A stretch of 64,000 nucleotides of DNA from Flavobacterium hankyongi (GCF_036840915.1 NZ_CP085725.1:682001-746000), one strand, 5' to 3'. Positions 1 to 9,755 are shown, numbered from the stretch's first letter. The notes: generated by a model not told the origin, from the sequence alone. Program-made: numbers and translations.

Positions 1-105
1 ATTATTGATCCACTTGAAACAAGAACCTGGATTTCTATGGGTATTGAGGCAGCTAATCATGCACCAATTGAAAAACAATTTAATTTAGGAGTGATTCAGG
101 TTTAA
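1..105 (+). CDS. 3' end of an unidentified protein (partial)
   Basis: An open frame enters the window at base 1 and ends at a TAA at 103-105, giving the last 34 residues of a protein. The tail ends in FNLGVIQV and contains the stretch RTWISMGIEAANHAP. I do not recognise the family. The next gene starts 17 bases downstream with no terminator or promoter visible between, so the two may be co-transcribed. Confidence 0.5.
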   Translation: MIDPLETRTWISMGIEAANHAPIEKQFNLGVIQV

Positions 106-121
106 TTTTTTAAAATAAATA

Positions 122-643
122 ATGAAAAAAATAATTTTATTTTTGTTGTTAGTAATTTCTATTTCAACAATAGCACAAGAGAAAATTGAAAATTTAAAAG
201 TAAACTGGCCTGAGGAATACAAATGGAAAATTGCAAATAATCAAGAAAATGAAACAGTACATTTTGTTGAGTTAGTTCCAGATAAAGAATCTCTTGAAAA
301 TTGGTCAATTATAGGAACAATGATGTCTTTAAAAAATGTTAGAGATATGGGAATGGATAAAGCAGCTGATTTGTTTTATTCACAAACAAAACAAAATGCT
401 CAAAATGCAAAATTAACTATTTTAGAAAAAAATGAACAGGATAAATATCCTTGGATATTATTTAAAATAGAAGTAGAAGAATATCTTGATGATATCAAGC
501 CTGAATCTCAAGTTTATTATATTATTCAAGGAGATTCATCTTTATATGTGAATTTGGTTGGAATTAAGGAAAAGAAAATATCTAAAAAGTTTGAAGAGAA
601 ATGGAGTAAAGTTTTTAAATCAAGTGAAATTGTATTTCAATAA
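122..643 (+). CDS. secreted protein of unknown function, 173 aa
   Basis: The protein begins with a clear signal peptide: MKKII, a hydrophobic run rich in Leu and Ile, and a signal peptidase I site at TIA-Q, leaving Gln at the mature N-terminus near residue 19. The mature part of about 155 residues is charged, has no cysteine motif and no repeat, and fits a small alpha/beta periplasmic protein. I recognise no catalytic motif. It follows the partial gene by 16 bases and is closed by a hairpin terminator at 675-710, so it is probably the last gene of an operon entering from the left. Confidence 0.7.
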   Translation: MKKIILFLLLVISISTIAQEKIENLKVNWPEEYKWKIANNQENETVHFVELVPDKESLENWSIIGTMMSLKNVRDMGMDKAADLFYSQTKQNAQNAKLTILEKNEQDKYPWILFKIEVEEYLDDIKPESQVYYIIQGDSSLYVNLVGIKEKKISKKFEEKWSKVFKSSEIVFQ

Positions 644-674
644 TTAAACTTTTCTTAAATGTAACAATATATTA

Positions 675-710
675 AAAACTACTACTAATTTTACGTAGTA
701 GTTTTTTGTT
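675..710 (+). terminator. intrinsic terminator after the 122-643 gene
   Basis: A 9-bp stem (AACTACTAC with GTAGTAGTT) around a 9-base loop is followed by a run of T. It lies 30 bases after the stop codon and just before the M1 peptidase gene. Confidence 0.75.
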
Positions 711-728
711 TTACAAACCCCCAAATCC

Positions 729-2357
729 ATGAAAAACAGTATACTTATTTTAATTTTTTTCCTAAACTTATTCAGCGCATCAGCTCAGTTAACTGTCCCT
801 AAAGAACATTTTACACGACGTGATTCTTTACAAGGCGGTTTACGACCTGAACGTACAAGTTTTGATGTTTTACGATATGATTTAAATATCAAGATTAGCC
901 CTAATCAAAAATCTATTGTTGGGTATAATGATATTACTTTTAAAACCACAGATAATACTTCTAAAATTCAAATTGATTTATTTGAGAACATGAATGTTGA
1001 TAGTATTATTTTTAACGGAAAAAAATTAGATTATAAAAGGGAAGAAATTGCAACATTCATAAATTTTCCTTCGGCACTTCAAAAAAATTCAGAAAACAAA
1101 ATCCGATTTTACTATTCAGGAAATCCAGTAATTGCAAAGAAAGCTCCTTGGGATGGAGGTTTTGTTTTTAGTAAAGATGAGGCTGGAAAACCATGGATAG
1201 GTGTTGCCTGTCAGGGATTTGGAGCAAGTTGCTGGTTTCCTGTAAAAGACTCTCAAAGTGATGAACCAGATTTTGGTGCAACAATAAAAGTTGCTGTCCC
1301 AAATGGATTAATGAACGTTTCCAATGGTCGTTTCTTAGGTATGGAAAACCTTCAAAACGGATATACACGTTGGGATTGGGAAGTTAAAAATCCAATCAAT
1401 ACATATGATATTACAGTAAATATCGCTGATTATGTTCATATTAATGATACTCATAAAGGGCTTGATTTAGATTATTATGTTTTAAGAGCAAACGAAGCAA
1501 AAGCAAGAAAACATTTTGAAGAGGTAAAACCAATGATGGATTGTTTTCAGTCAAAATTTGGAAAATATCCTTTTAGCGATGATGGTTACAAATTGGTTGA
1601 AACGCCATATTTGGGAATGGAGCATCAAAGTGCAGTAGCTTATGGGAACCATTATATGAAAGGATACATGGGTAATGATTTGTCTGGTACAGGTGTTGGA
1701 TTATTATTTGATTATATAACAATTCACGAAAGTGGTCACGAATGGTTTGGAAACAGTATAACCAGTAAAGATATTGCTGATATGTGGATACATGAAGGAT
1801 TTACTATGTATTCAGAGATTGTTTTTATAGAATGTCAGTTTGGATATGATAAAGCAATGCAATACGCTTATGGTTTACGTAATGCAGTTAGTAATGACCG
1901 ACCAATAATTGGCCATTATGGAGTGAATAAAGAGGGTAGTGGTGATATGTATCCTAAAGGGGCATTAATGTTGAATACTATACGCCACATTGTGAACAAT
2001 GATTCAAAATGGTGGAAAATGCTTTTAAAATATTCTGAGACATTCAAAAAACAGATTATTAAAACCCAAGACGTTGTTGATTTTTTCAATAAAGAGTCAG
2101 GTTTAGATTTAACTCCAGTTTTTAATCAATATCTACGTTATACAACAATTCCTGAATTAGAATTTAGAAAATCTGGAAAGGTTATAGAATATAAATGGAA
2201 AGCTGAAGCACCAAACTTTTCAATGCCAATTGATGTAATGATCAAAGGAAAAAAAATCAGGTTAGAAGCAAGTTCATTTTGGAAAGTTCTTTCAGAAAAT
2301 GTAAAATCAATAAGTGATATTCAACCGATAAAAACTGATTTTTATATAAAATACTGA
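729..2357 (+). CDS. secreted M1 family metallopeptidase (aminopeptidase N-like)
   Basis: Probable exported zinc aminopeptidase. The sequence shows a signal peptide ending SASA-Q and an N-terminal beta-rich domain. The M1 exopeptidase motif appears as GMEHQS, in place of the usual GAMEN. The zinc site reads HESGHEW, with the second glutamate in WIHEGFT 18 residues further on. At 542 aa it is shorter than E. coli PepN (870) and matches the compact secreted M1 peptidases of Bacteroidetes, which lack the large C-terminal helical domain. M1 enzymes remove N-terminal residues from peptides, so a role in extracellular or periplasmic peptide use is likely. It stands alone between a terminator and the DoxX gene. 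Confidence 0.9.
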   Translation: MKNSILILIFFLNLFSASAQLTVPKEHFTRRDSLQGGLRPERTSFDVLRYDLNIKISPNQKSIVGYNDITFKTTDNTSKIQIDLFENMNVDSIIFNGKKLDYKREEIATFINFPSALQKNSENKIRFYYSGNPVIAKKAPWDGGFVFSKDEAGKPWIGVACQGFGASCWFPVKDSQSDEPDFGATIKVAVPNGLMNVSNGRFLGMENLQNGYTRWDWEVKNPINTYDITVNIADYVHINDTHKGLDLDYYVLRANEAKARKHFEEVKPMMDCFQSKFGKYPFSDDGYKLVETPYLGMEHQSAVAYGNHYMKGYMGNDLSGTGVGLLFDYITIHESGHEWFGNSITSKDIADMWIHEGFTMYSEIVFIECQFGYDKAMQYAYGLRNAVSNDRPIIGHYGVNKEGSGDMYPKGALMLNTIRHIVNNDSKWWKMLLKYSETFKKQIIKTQDVVDFFNKESGLDLTPVFNQYLRYTTIPELEFRKSGKVIEYKWKAEAPNFSMPIDVMIKGKKIRLEASSFWKVLSENVKSISDIQPIKTDFYIKY

Positions 2358-2420
2358 TTTGTAGTAGGTTATTTCTGTAATGTTTATTAAATTAGATATC
2401 TAATTTTAAACTGAAGCATT

Positions 2421-2843
2421 ATGGAAACCGTTAAAAGTTTAAACAAGTGGGCAAACGCTCATACCTATTATTCATTAGATATTTTACGAATTATTGTTGG
2501 GGTTTTCCTTTTTTGGAAAGGAGTTTCCTTTTTGACCAATACAGAGTATTATAATCAACTTTCAGAACCAATCAAAAACTTAGGAGGAGGTATGTTAATT
2601 GTACATTATGTTGTAGCTGCTCATATGATGGGAGGGATAATGATTATAGTAGGTCTTTTAACAAGATGGGCAATTGCAGCTCAATTACCAATTTTGCTAG
2701 GAGCCTTTTTGGTTAATTTTATTGGTGAAATGAATGTAGGAAATATGATATTATCATTTTTATTATTTGTAATTTGTGTGTTCTTTCTTTTTTATGGAAG
2801 TGGAAAGCACTCCGCCGATTATTATTTTAAGATGCAACAATAG
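2421..2843 (+). CDS. DoxX family membrane protein
   Basis: A 140-aa integral membrane protein with four hydrophobic segments (about residues 18-40, 60-80, 85-105 and 110-128). It matches the DoxX/SURF4-like fold, with the usual LRIIVGVFLFWKG first helix and a GLLTRW turn. The exact role of DoxX proteins is unsettled; some are tied to terminal oxidases or to redox stress. The gene lies 63 bases after the M1 peptidase. A perfect 14-bp palindrome at 2391-2404 sits just upstream, and a strong bidirectional terminator follows. Confidence 0.8.
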   Translation: METVKSLNKWANAHTYYSLDILRIIVGVFLFWKGVSFLTNTEYYNQLSEPIKNLGGGMLIVHYVVAAHMMGGIMIIVGLLTRWAIAAQLPILLGAFLVNFIGEMNVGNMILSFLLFVICVFFLFYGSGKHSADYYFKMQQ

Positions 2844-2854
2844 TATATAAAATA

Positions 2855-2885
2855 AAAAAGAGCCAATTTAAATTGGCTCTTTTTG
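2855..2885. terminator. bidirectional terminator between doxX and the HNH gene
   Basis: AGAGCCAATT pairs with AATTGGCTCT, with an A-run on the left and a T-run on the right. It can stop transcription of the convergent genes on both sides. Confidence 0.85.
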
Positions 2886-2886
2886 T

Positions 2887-3687
2887 TTATCTAGCTGGAG
2901 CAATATTTGCCCAATTAATTCCTCTTTTTATTCTCAAAAGTTGTGTTTCTGAAACATTATATCTTTTGGCTAATTTCCGTAAAGGAACGTCTTCATTAAT
3001 CTTCTTTTTAATCATCATCACTTGATGAATACTTAGCTTTGAACGAGTAATTCTTCCAGATCTGTTAATGTTTGCTATTGCCTTTGCTTTAATAACATAT
3101 GGACTATTCTGTTGATGTTTTATATTTTCCTCGCTTGTCATCCATTTTAAATTTGAATGATGATTGTTTAATTTGTCAAAATCAAGATGCGCAACAAAAC
3201 TATGCTTTTCTGTAGGTTGTTCAATAAAATTGAGGGCAACCAAACGATGAGTTAAAGCTCCAAAATTTTTCCTTCTAGCGTTTTCTATTTTTCTGTATTT
3301 TTTTTGATAAGATTTTTTGCTAGAGTAAAGTAAATCTTCTTTTGAGTCAATCTCTTTTGAAATTCTATAATAATCTGCATTTTTTCCATCACATTGTTTG
3401 AGCTTTTTGTTTAGAGCTCGAATCTCATTTCTTATAGCAGCAATTGCTTGTCTTGTTTCTGATAAATAAACTTTATCATTTTCACTTTGTTCTGTAAAAA
3501 CACTTAGACCAAATGATGGATAGCCTTCTGTTAAAGCTTGTTTAATTGAAATTTCGGTATTAGTATCAAGATTTATCTTTCGTAAATTACCATAATTGGA
3601 AACGAATACTTTGTGTTTCTCCTTAAAAGGAGATTTTAATTCAACTTCTTTCCAAATTTCTTCGTCAAAATATCTTTTTAAATACAT
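2887..3687 (-). CDS. NUMOD4/HNH-type endonuclease-like protein with C-terminal HTH
   Basis: A 266-aa protein, taking the ATG at 3687; a TTG 12 bases upstream is the only longer alternative. The N-terminus (EEIWKEVE, then VFVSNYGNLRKI) resembles the NUMOD4 DNA-binding motif of phage and homing endonucleases. A basic, coiled-coil-prone middle (about residues 85-145) follows. The HNH_3-like core reads VAHLDFDKLNNHHSNLKWMT and continues with SEEN, the H...N...H pattern of free-standing HNH nucleases. The C-terminus (about 215-262) looks like a resolvase-type helix-turn-helix, LRKLAKRYNVSETQLLRIK. Such proteins are usually mobile or phage-derived nicking or cutting enzymes, but no phage or intron is visible around this copy. 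It lies 25 bases downstream of prfB on the same strand. Confidence 0.7.
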   Translation of the reverse strand: MYLKRYFDEEIWKEVELKSPFKEKHKVFVSNYGNLRKINLDTNTEISIKQALTEGYPSFGLSVFTEQSENDKVYLSETRQAIAAIRNEIRALNKKLKQCDGKNADYYRISKEIDSKEDLLYSSKKSYQKKYRKIENARRKNFGALTHRLVALNFIEQPTEKHSFVAHLDFDKLNNHHSNLKWMTSEENIKHQQNSPYVIKAKAIANINRSGRITRSKLSIHQVMMIKKKINEDVPLRKLAKRYNVSETQLLRIKRGINWANIAPAR

Positions 3688-3712
3688 AATAAAAAACAAT
3701 TAAGATATTAGT

Positions 3713-4808
3713 TTAACTTTCTTTTTGCCCCATCATCATGAGATATGCTTTCAAGAAATCATCTAGGTTTCCGTTCATAACTCCTTCAACATCACTAGTT
3801 TCATGTTGGGTTCTTACATCTTTAATTAATTTGTAAGGATGCATAACGTAGTTACGTATTTGTGAGCCCCACTCGATTTTCATTTTGTTTGCTTCAATGT
3901 CTGCTCTTTGTTCCATGCGTTTCTTTAATTCAATTTCATACAATTGAGAACGTAACATTTGCATAGCTCTTTGTCTGTTATCTTGTTGAGATCTTGTTTC
4001 GGAACACTGAATTTGAATTCCAGTTGGTTTGTGAAATAATTGAACTTTAGTTTCAACTTTATTTACATTTTGTCCACCAGCACCACTCGAACGTGATGTT
4101 GTAATTTCAATGTCTGCTGGATTAATGTCAATTTCAATACTATCATCAACCAACGGATAAACATATACTGATGCAAATGAAGTATGTCTTTTAGCATTGC
4201 TGTCGAAAGGCGAAATTCTAACCAAACGATGAACACCGTTTTCTCCTTTAAGGTATCCAAATGAATAGTCTCCTTCAAATTCTAATGTCACTGTTTTTAT
4301 GCCAGCAACATCCCCTTCTTGAAAGTTTAATTCCTTAACCTTATATCCATTTTTTTCTCCCCACATCATATACATACGCATTAACATACTTGCCCAGTCA
4401 CAACTTTCAGTACCTCCAGCTCCAGCAGTAATTTGTAGTACAGCACTCAAGGAATCTCCTTCGTCTGAAAGCATGTTTTTGAACTCTATGTTTTCTATAT
4501 GAGTATTAACAGATTCATATAATTCGTCGAGCTCGGTCTCACTTAACTCACCTTCTTTAAAAAAGTCATAAGCAATTTGAAGTTCATCTGAAAGATTTAT
4601 TGCTTTTTCATAATCTTCAACCCATTTTTTCTTTGAGCGTAGATTCTTCACAATTACTTCAGCTTCTTTTGCATTGTTCCAAAAATCAGGAGCAAAAGTT
4701 TTCTCTTCTTCGTTAGCAATTTCGATTAATTTGGCATCAATGTCAAAGATACCTCCTCAACGCACCAAGGCGTTCTACAATACCTTTAATTTGGTCGACA
4801 TTTGTCAT
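3713..4808 (-). CDS. prfB: peptide chain release factor 2, made by programmed +1 frameshift
   Basis: RF2 releases finished proteins at UGA and UAA codons. The gene is in two frames. A 21-codon first frame starts at the ATG at 4808 (MTNVDQIK...) and ends CTT TGA at 4748-4743. Skipping one base continues as GAC ATT GAT and runs to 3713, giving 364 residues against 365 in E. coli. The anticodon-like SPF tripeptide is near residues 199-201 and the catalytic GGQ near 244-246. Any annotation starting at the internal ATG at 4651 loses about 52 residues. The in-frame UGA is RF2's own stop codon, so translation is autoregulated as in other bacteria. The HNH gene follows 25 bases downstream. Confidence 0.95.
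4742..4757 (-). promoter_or_regulatory. prfB programmed +1 frameshift signal
   Basis: Read on the minus strand, AGGAGG (4757-4752), then TAT, then CTT TGA C. The Shine-Dalgarno-like hexamer sits 3 bases before the slippery CTT, the same geometry as E. coli prfB. When RF2 is scarce the ribosome slips from CUU to UUU and reads on in the +1 frame. This is the strongest Shine-Dalgarno-like sequence I noticed in the window. Confidence 0.93.
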
Positions 4809-4845
4809 AATAATTTTATACTTTTGATTTCTATTTTTGAATTTT

Positions 4846-4853
4846 CAAATGTA
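4846..4853 (-). promoter_or_regulatory. predicted prfB promoter (-7 box)
   Basis: The minus strand reads TACATTTG, an exact TAnnTTTG match, about 38 bases before the prfB ATG. The -33 region is T-rich but lacks a clear TTG at the right spacing. Confidence 0.5.
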
Positions 4854-4993
4854 TTTCTAATATTAACCTAAAAGGTTTTAAAAGTGATATGTTTTTGAAA
4901 TACTTGGGAAAGATACTAAAAATTTTTTTCTCCCCAAAAATAGTGAGTTCAGAACAAGTTAATTCTTACAATTTAGATTGATTTTTTATCAAT

Positions 4994-6019
4994 ATGGAAA
5001 TAAACCTGGTAAGTGATACCGTAACCAAGCCTACTCAAGAAATGTTACATGCTATGTTTAGCGCAAAAGTAGGTGATGATGTTTATAAACAAGATCCATC
5101 TGTAAATGCTTTAGAAGAAAAAGTTGCTTCAATTTTTGGAATGGAAGCTGCTTTATTTTTTCCTTCAGGAACAATGGCTAATCAAACCGCAATAAAACTG
5201 CATACTAATCCTGGAGATCAGGTTATTTGTGATAAATGGTCTCACATTTATCATTATGAAGGAGGAGGAGCTTCTTTTAATAGCGGTGTCTCTTGTAATC
5301 TTGTTGATGGAGATAGAGGGATGATTAATGCTTCATTAGTAAGGAATGCAATTAATGATCCTGAATTTTATCACGCCCCATTAAGTAAATTGGTAAGTAT
5401 TGAAAATACGACAAATAAAGGTGGTGGTGCTTGTTATGAAATAGATACATTGGTCGAAATAAAAAAAGTTTGCGTTCAAAATAATTTAAAATATCATTTA
5501 GATGGTGCTCGAATATGGAATGCTTTAGTAGCGAAAAGACAATCGCCTAGGCAATTTGGACAATTATTCGATACGATTTCTGTTTGCTTAAGCAAAGGTT
5601 TGGGAGCTCCAGTAGGTTCTGTTTTAATTTCAGATGCTAAAACAATAAAAAAGGCTCTAAGAGTTAGAAAAATATTTGGAGGAGGAATGCGTCAAGCTGG
5701 TTATTTGGCAGCGGCTGGAATTTATGCACTTGATCATCATGTAGGACGTTTAGAAGACGATCACAGACGTGCTAAAGAATTAGGTCATATTTTAAAACAA
5801 TTGCCATGGGTGGCTTCTGTAGAGCCAGTGGAAACAAATATTTTAATTTTTTCTGTTCAATCGTATTTGAATGAAAAAGTAATCATAGAAAAATTAAAAG
5901 AAAAAGGAATTCATATAAGTTCTATGGGGCATGGTAAACTTCGTATAGTTACACATTTAGATTATCGTCAAGTGATGCATGAATATGTAATGAATATACT
6001 TCCTAAAGTTGCAATGTAA
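4994..6019 (+). CDS. ltaE: low-specificity L-threonine aldolase
   Basis: PLP enzyme that cleaves L-threonine or allo-threonine to glycine and acetaldehyde. The sequence opens with the family signature LVSDTVTKPT. D170 in YHLDGAR should contact the PLP ring nitrogen, and K201 in CLSKGLGAPVGS is the Schiff-base lysine. At 341 aa the length is normal (E. coli LtaE 333). It is transcribed divergently from prfB and closed by a bidirectional terminator at 6040-6069. It may supply glycine or break down threonine; nothing in the context decides which. Confidence 0.92.
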   Translation: MEINLVSDTVTKPTQEMLHAMFSAKVGDDVYKQDPSVNALEEKVASIFGMEAALFFPSGTMANQTAIKLHTNPGDQVICDKWSHIYHYEGGGASFNSGVSCNLVDGDRGMINASLVRNAINDPEFYHAPLSKLVSIENTTNKGGGACYEIDTLVEIKKVCVQNNLKYHLDGARIWNALVAKRQSPRQFGQLFDTISVCLSKGLGAPVGSVLISDAKTIKKALRVRKIFGGGMRQAGYLAAAGIYALDHHVGRLEDDHRRAKELGHILKQLPWVASVEPVETNILIFSVQSYLNEKVIIEKLKEKGIHISSMGHGKLRIVTHLDYRQVMHEYVMNILPKVAM

Positions 6020-6039
6020 TTATTATCAAGCAATAAATT

Positions 6040-6069
6040 AAAATCCCGAAGTAATCTTCGGGATTTTTT
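6040..6069. terminator. bidirectional terminator between ltaE and ybaB
   Basis: AATCCCGAAG and CTTCGGGATT form a 10-bp stem with a 4-base loop, with A- and T-runs on the two sides. The genes on either side converge on it. Confidence 0.88.
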
Positions 6070-6083
6070 GTAAGTAATCAATT

Positions 6084-6410
6084 TTATTTAAAAAGGCCGT
6101 CCATTCCAGGAATATTTGGCATCCCTTCTTTGGCAACAGCCGCAAGTTCAGTTTCGTGAACATTGGTTGCTTTTTCAATGGCTTTGTTTAATACTAAAAG
6201 TAAATAATCCTCGAGTTGTTCTTTGTCTTTTAGTAAAGCATCATCAATAGAAATAGACTTGATTTTTCTGTTGGCAGTTAAAGTAGTTTTTAATAAACCA
6301 TCAGAACTTTGTTCGTCAACTAAAACATGATCTAATCTTTTTTTAGTATCTTCTACTTTTTGTTGGGTTTCTTTTAGCTTACCCATCATACCCATAATAT
6401 CTCCAAACAT
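6084..6410 (-). CDS. YbaB/EbfC family nucleoid-associated protein
   Basis: A small DNA-binding protein of the YbaB/EbfC family, which forms tweezer-like dimers and is usually linked to nucleoid organisation. I place the start at the ATG at 6410 ([14 protein letters not shown]), giving 108 aa, the normal family length. A longer frame starting 14 codons upstream would add a sequence that reads through the promoter. The conserved order is present: a helical [14 protein letters not shown] segment, then strands, then a C-terminal helix ending near PGMDGLF. Unlike many bacteria, it is not next to dnaX or recR here. Confidence 0.88.
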   Translation of the reverse strand: MFGDIMGMMGKLKETQQKVEDTKKRLDHVLVDEQSSDGLLKTTLTANRKIKSISIDDALLKDKEQLEDYLLLVLNKAIEKATNVHETELAAVAKEGMPNIPGMDGLFK

Positions 6411-6433
6411 TGTTATTATTTTTAAATGACACA

Positions 6434-6465
6434 CAAAAATACTAAATTGCAATGCAAAAACACAA
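6434..6465 (-). promoter_or_regulatory. predicted ybaB promoter
   Basis: The minus strand carries TTG (6465-6463), 21 bases, then TATTTTTG (6441-6434), fitting the Bacteroidetes pattern. It ends 23 bases before the ybaB ATG and supports the short start for that gene. Confidence 0.55.
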
Positions 6466-6474
6466 CTAACTATT

Positions 6475-8613
6475 ATGAATAAATTAGTTAAAGTAAGCTT
6501 GCTAAGTCTTATTTTTGCATCCTCAATAAATATTATAACAGCCCAAAAGAAAATGTCAAAAGAAATACAACCTCCTATTGCTAAAATTATTCCTCATACT
6601 TTAGAAAAACATAAAGACATACGAATAGATAATTATTATTGGCTTAATGATCGTGATAATAAAGAAGTTATTGATTATTTAAACGCTGAAAATAAATATT
6701 ATGAAGAGATGACTGCTCATACAAAAGATTTTCAAGGTGAGTTGTTTACTGAAATGAAATCTAGAATTAAGGAAGATGATGAATCTGTACCTTATCTATA
6801 TAACGGATATTATTATATTTCAAAATTTGTAACTGGAGGTGATTATCCAATTTATTCAAGAAAAAAGGGAAGTCTTGAAGCTAAAGAGGAAATTATGTTT
6901 GATTGCAATGAAATGGCAAGAAATCATGCGTATTTTCAGCTTGCAGGCGTGAGCGTTAGTCCTAATAATAAATATGCCACTTTTGGTACTGATTTAGTAA
7001 GTAGAAGGATTTACACCATTCAAGTAAAAAATTTAGAAACAAACGAAATATTATCTGACAAAATAGAAAATTGTACAGGAGGTTCGGTTTGGGCAAATGA
7101 TAATGAAACTATTTTTTATGTTACTAAAGATCCTGTAACGTTAAGATCAGACAAAGTGTACCGTCATAAATTAGGAACAAACTCTAGTGAAGATGTTTTA
7201 ATTTTCGAAGAAAAAGACGATACGTTTAGTGTATTCATTTATAAAGAAAAATCGAAGAAATACATTGTAATTGGCTCTCAAAGTACAATGACAACCGAAT
7301 ATCAGATTTTAAATGCTGATGCTCCAAACGATTCATTTAAAGTTTTTCAAAAAAGAACAAGAGGTTTAGAGTATAGTATTTCTCATTACAATGATAGTTT
7401 CTATATTTTGACCAATAAAGATGAAGCAACCAATTTCAAGTTGATGAAAACTTCTGAAAGTAATACTACAAAAGAAAATTGGGTTGATTTAATTCCTCAC
7501 AGAGATACAGTTTTATTGGAAGACATCGAAATTTTTAAAGACTATTTGGTAGTTGAAGAGCGTGACAATGGTCTGACAAAATTACGAATCATGCCATGGA
7601 GTGGGGAAGGGGAATATTACTTACCATTCGATAGCGAAACATATACAGCATACACCTCTACTAATGTAGATTTTGATACAGATATATTGCGTTATGGTTA
7701 TCAATCGTTAACAACTCCATCGTCTATTATTGATTTCAATATGAAAGATAAAACTAAAGAAATCAAGAAAGAGCAAGAGGTTTTAGGAGGTAAGTTTGAT
7801 AAAAATAATTACGAAGAAAAACGTATCTGGGCAACAGCTCAGGATGGGGTTAAGGTTCCAATTTCATTAGTGTATCGTAAAGGAATTAAGCTTGATGGTC
7901 AAAATCCATTACTTCAGTATGCTTATGGATCTTATGGCTATTCTATGGATTGCACATTTTCGACTACTCGTTTAAGTTTACTTGATAGAGGTTTTATTTA
8001 TGCGATTGCTCATATTCGTGGTGGTGAAGACTTAGGAAGGCCTTGGTATGAAGATGGAAAATTATTAAAAAAGAAAAATACATTTACAGATTTTATTGAT
8101 TGTTCAAAGTATTTGATAGAACAAAAATATACTTCAGCTAATCATTTATATGCCGAAGGAGGTTCAGCTGGAGGATTATTAATGGGAGCAGTAATTAACA
8201 TGGCGCCCAATTTGTATAATGGTGTAATAGCAGCAGTTCCATTTGTAGATGTTGTAACTACAATGTTAGATGAATCTATTCCTTTAACAACTGGTGAGTA
8301 CGATGAGTGGGGAAATCCTAACGAAAAAAAATATTATGACTATATGAAGTCATATTCTCCTTATGATAATATTACTGAGCAAGAATATCCTAATATGTTA
8401 GTAACGACAGGTTTACATGATTCTCAGGTGCAATATTGGGAGCCGGCAAAGTGGGTAGCTAAATTAAGAACTTTGAAAAGTGATAAAAAACTATTATATT
8501 TAGATACTAATATGGATACTGGACATGGCGGTGCTTCCGGAAGGTTTGAGTCCTTAAAAGAAGTAGCAAAAGAGTTTAGTTTTTTATTAGATTTAGAAGG
8601 AATTAAGCAATAG
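6475..8613 (+). CDS. ptrB: S9 family oligopeptidase B-like serine peptidase
   Basis: Prolyl-oligopeptidase family enzyme related to protease II, which cuts peptides after basic residues. The 712-aa protein has an N-terminal signal peptide ending TA-QKK, unlike the cytosolic E. coli PtrB (686 aa), so it is probably periplasmic. A propeller domain covers about residues 90-430. The catalytic alpha/beta hydrolase domain follows, with Ser564 in GGSAGG, Asp649 in LHDSQ and His684 in GHGG. It is divergent from ybaB with only 64 bases between the starts. The Arg/Lys preference is inferred from family resemblance and was not tested. Confidence 0.9.
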   Translation: MNKLVKVSLLSLIFASSINIITAQKKMSKEIQPPIAKIIPHTLEKHKDIRIDNYYWLNDRDNKEVIDYLNAENKYYEEMTAHTKDFQGELFTEMKSRIKEDDESVPYLYNGYYYISKFVTGGDYPIYSRKKGSLEAKEEIMFDCNEMARNHAYFQLAGVSVSPNNKYATFGTDLVSRRIYTIQVKNLETNEILSDKIENCTGGSVWANDNETIFYVTKDPVTLRSDKVYRHKLGTNSSEDVLIFEEKDDTFSVFIYKEKSKKYIVIGSQSTMTTEYQILNADAPNDSFKVFQKRTRGLEYSISHYNDSFYILTNKDEATNFKLMKTSESNTTKENWVDLIPHRDTVLLEDIEIFKDYLVVEERDNGLTKLRIMPWSGEGEYYLPFDSETYTAYTSTNVDFDTDILRYGYQSLTTPSSIIDFNMKDKTKEIKKEQEVLGGKFDKNNYEEKRIWATAQDGVKVPISLVYRKGIKLDGQNPLLQYAYGSYGYSMDCTFSTTRLSLLDRGFIYAIAHIRGGEDLGRPWYEDGKLLKKKNTFTDFIDCSKYLIEQKYTSANHLYAEGGSAGGLLMGAVINMAPNLYNGVIAAVPFVDVVTTMLDESIPLTTGEYDEWGNPNEKKYYDYMKSYSPYDNITEQEYPNMLVTTGLHDSQVQYWEPAKWVAKLRTLKSDKKLLYLDTNMDTGHGGASGRFESLKEVAKEFSFLLDLEGIKQ

Positions 8614-8627
8614 TTAATTTTTTTTTA

Positions 8628-8635
8628 TAGATTTG
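8628..8635 (+). promoter_or_regulatory. predicted promoter (-7 box) of the cysteine synthase-like gene
   Basis: TAGATTTG is an exact TAnnTTTG match 56 bases before the start codon at 8691. No clear -33 TTG is present at the expected spacing. Confidence 0.45.
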
Positions 8636-8690
8636 CAAAGTTTTGTTGTTGATAAAATTTCGAAACAAAAAGCCTCGATTATAAAAATAT

Positions 8691-9731
8691 ATGGGACAAG
8701 ATATACAAGCTTACAATAATGTATTGGAATTAATAGGGAATACTCCGCTAATTAAAATCAATAAGGTTACTGAAGAAATTAAAGGAAATTTTTATGCAAA
8801 AGTAGAAGCCTTTAATCCAGGTCATTCAACAAAAGACCGTATCGCATTATACATTATTGAGGAAGCTGAAAGACAAGGAATCATCAAGCCAGGTGATACT
8901 ATTATTGAAACAACATCTGGAAATACTGGGTTTAGTTTAGCAATGGTTAGTATAATCAAAGGTTATGAATGTATTCTAGCAGTTAGTTCAAAATCATCTC
9001 CAGATAAAATAGATATGTTACGTAGTCTGGGTGCCAAAGTATATGTGTGCCCTGCACACGTTTCTGCAGATGATGAACGTTCTTACTATAATGTTGCAAA
9101 AAGATTGCACGAAGAAACTAAAGGTTCGGTATACATTAATCAATACTTTAATGAGTTAAATATCGAAGCACATTATAAAACTACTGATCCAGAAATTTGG
9201 GAGCAAACAAACGGTAAAGTAACTCACGTTGTAGCTTGTACAGGTACTGGAGGGACATTATCTGGTGCTGCTAAGTTCTTAAAAGAAAAAAATCCAAACA
9301 TTAGAATATTAGGTGTTGATGCGTATGGTTCGGTATTGAAAAAATACCATGAAACTAGAGAATTTGACGCTGAAGAAATTTATCCATACAGAATTGAAGG
9401 ATTAGGAAAAAATTTAATTCCTACTGCTACAGATTTTGATTTGATAGATAAATTTGTAAAAGTTACTGATGAAGATAGTGCTCACATGACTCGTAACATT
9501 GCAAAAACCGAAGGTTTGTTTGTAGGTTACACATCAGGAGCAGTAATGCAAGCCATCAAACAATATGCAGAAGAAAATGAATTTGATGAAAATAGCAATG
9601 TAATTGCCATTTTTCCTGATCACGGTTCAAGATATATGAGTAAAGTGTTTAGTGACGAATGGATGAGTGCTCAAGGGTTCTTTGATAGTGTAAATGCTGA
9701 AGAAGCTCAGAAGATAGAATTCATAAAATAA
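8691..9731 (+). CDS. PLP-dependent cysteine synthase / cystathionine beta-synthase family enzyme
   Basis: Fold-type II PLP enzyme of 346 aa. Lys48 in HSTKDR is the PLP lysine, TTSGNTG (about residues 74-80) is the substrate-binding loop and GTGGT the phosphate loop. The segment [12 protein letters not shown] resembles cystathionine beta-synthase more than CysK (where the family has IEGIG), and the protein is longer than CysK (323). The lysine motif reads NPGHSTKDR, where CysK has NPxxSVKDR. The reaction is therefore either O-acetylserine plus sulfide to cysteine, or serine plus homocysteine to cystathionine. No C-terminal CBS regulatory domains are present. Single-gene unit with its own promoter and terminator. 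Confidence 0.8.
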   Translation: MGQDIQAYNNVLELIGNTPLIKINKVTEEIKGNFYAKVEAFNPGHSTKDRIALYIIEEAERQGIIKPGDTIIETTSGNTGFSLAMVSIIKGYECILAVSSKSSPDKIDMLRSLGAKVYVCPAHVSADDERSYYNVAKRLHEETKGSVYINQYFNELNIEAHYKTTDPEIWEQTNGKVTHVVACTGTGGTLSGAAKFLKEKNPNIRILGVDAYGSVLKKYHETREFDAEEIYPYRIEGLGKNLIPTATDFDLIDKFVKVTDEDSAHMTRNIAKTEGLFVGYTSGAVMQAIKQYAEENEFDENSNVIAIFPDHGSRYMSKVFSDEWMSAQGFFDSVNAEEAQKIEFIK

Positions 9732-9755
9732 TTATTTTAGATATTATAAAATATA

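Noticed and set aside
4674..4871. Plus-strand open frame of 65 codons
   Set aside because: Lies over the frameshifted 5' end of prfB, which explains the sequence fully on the other strand.
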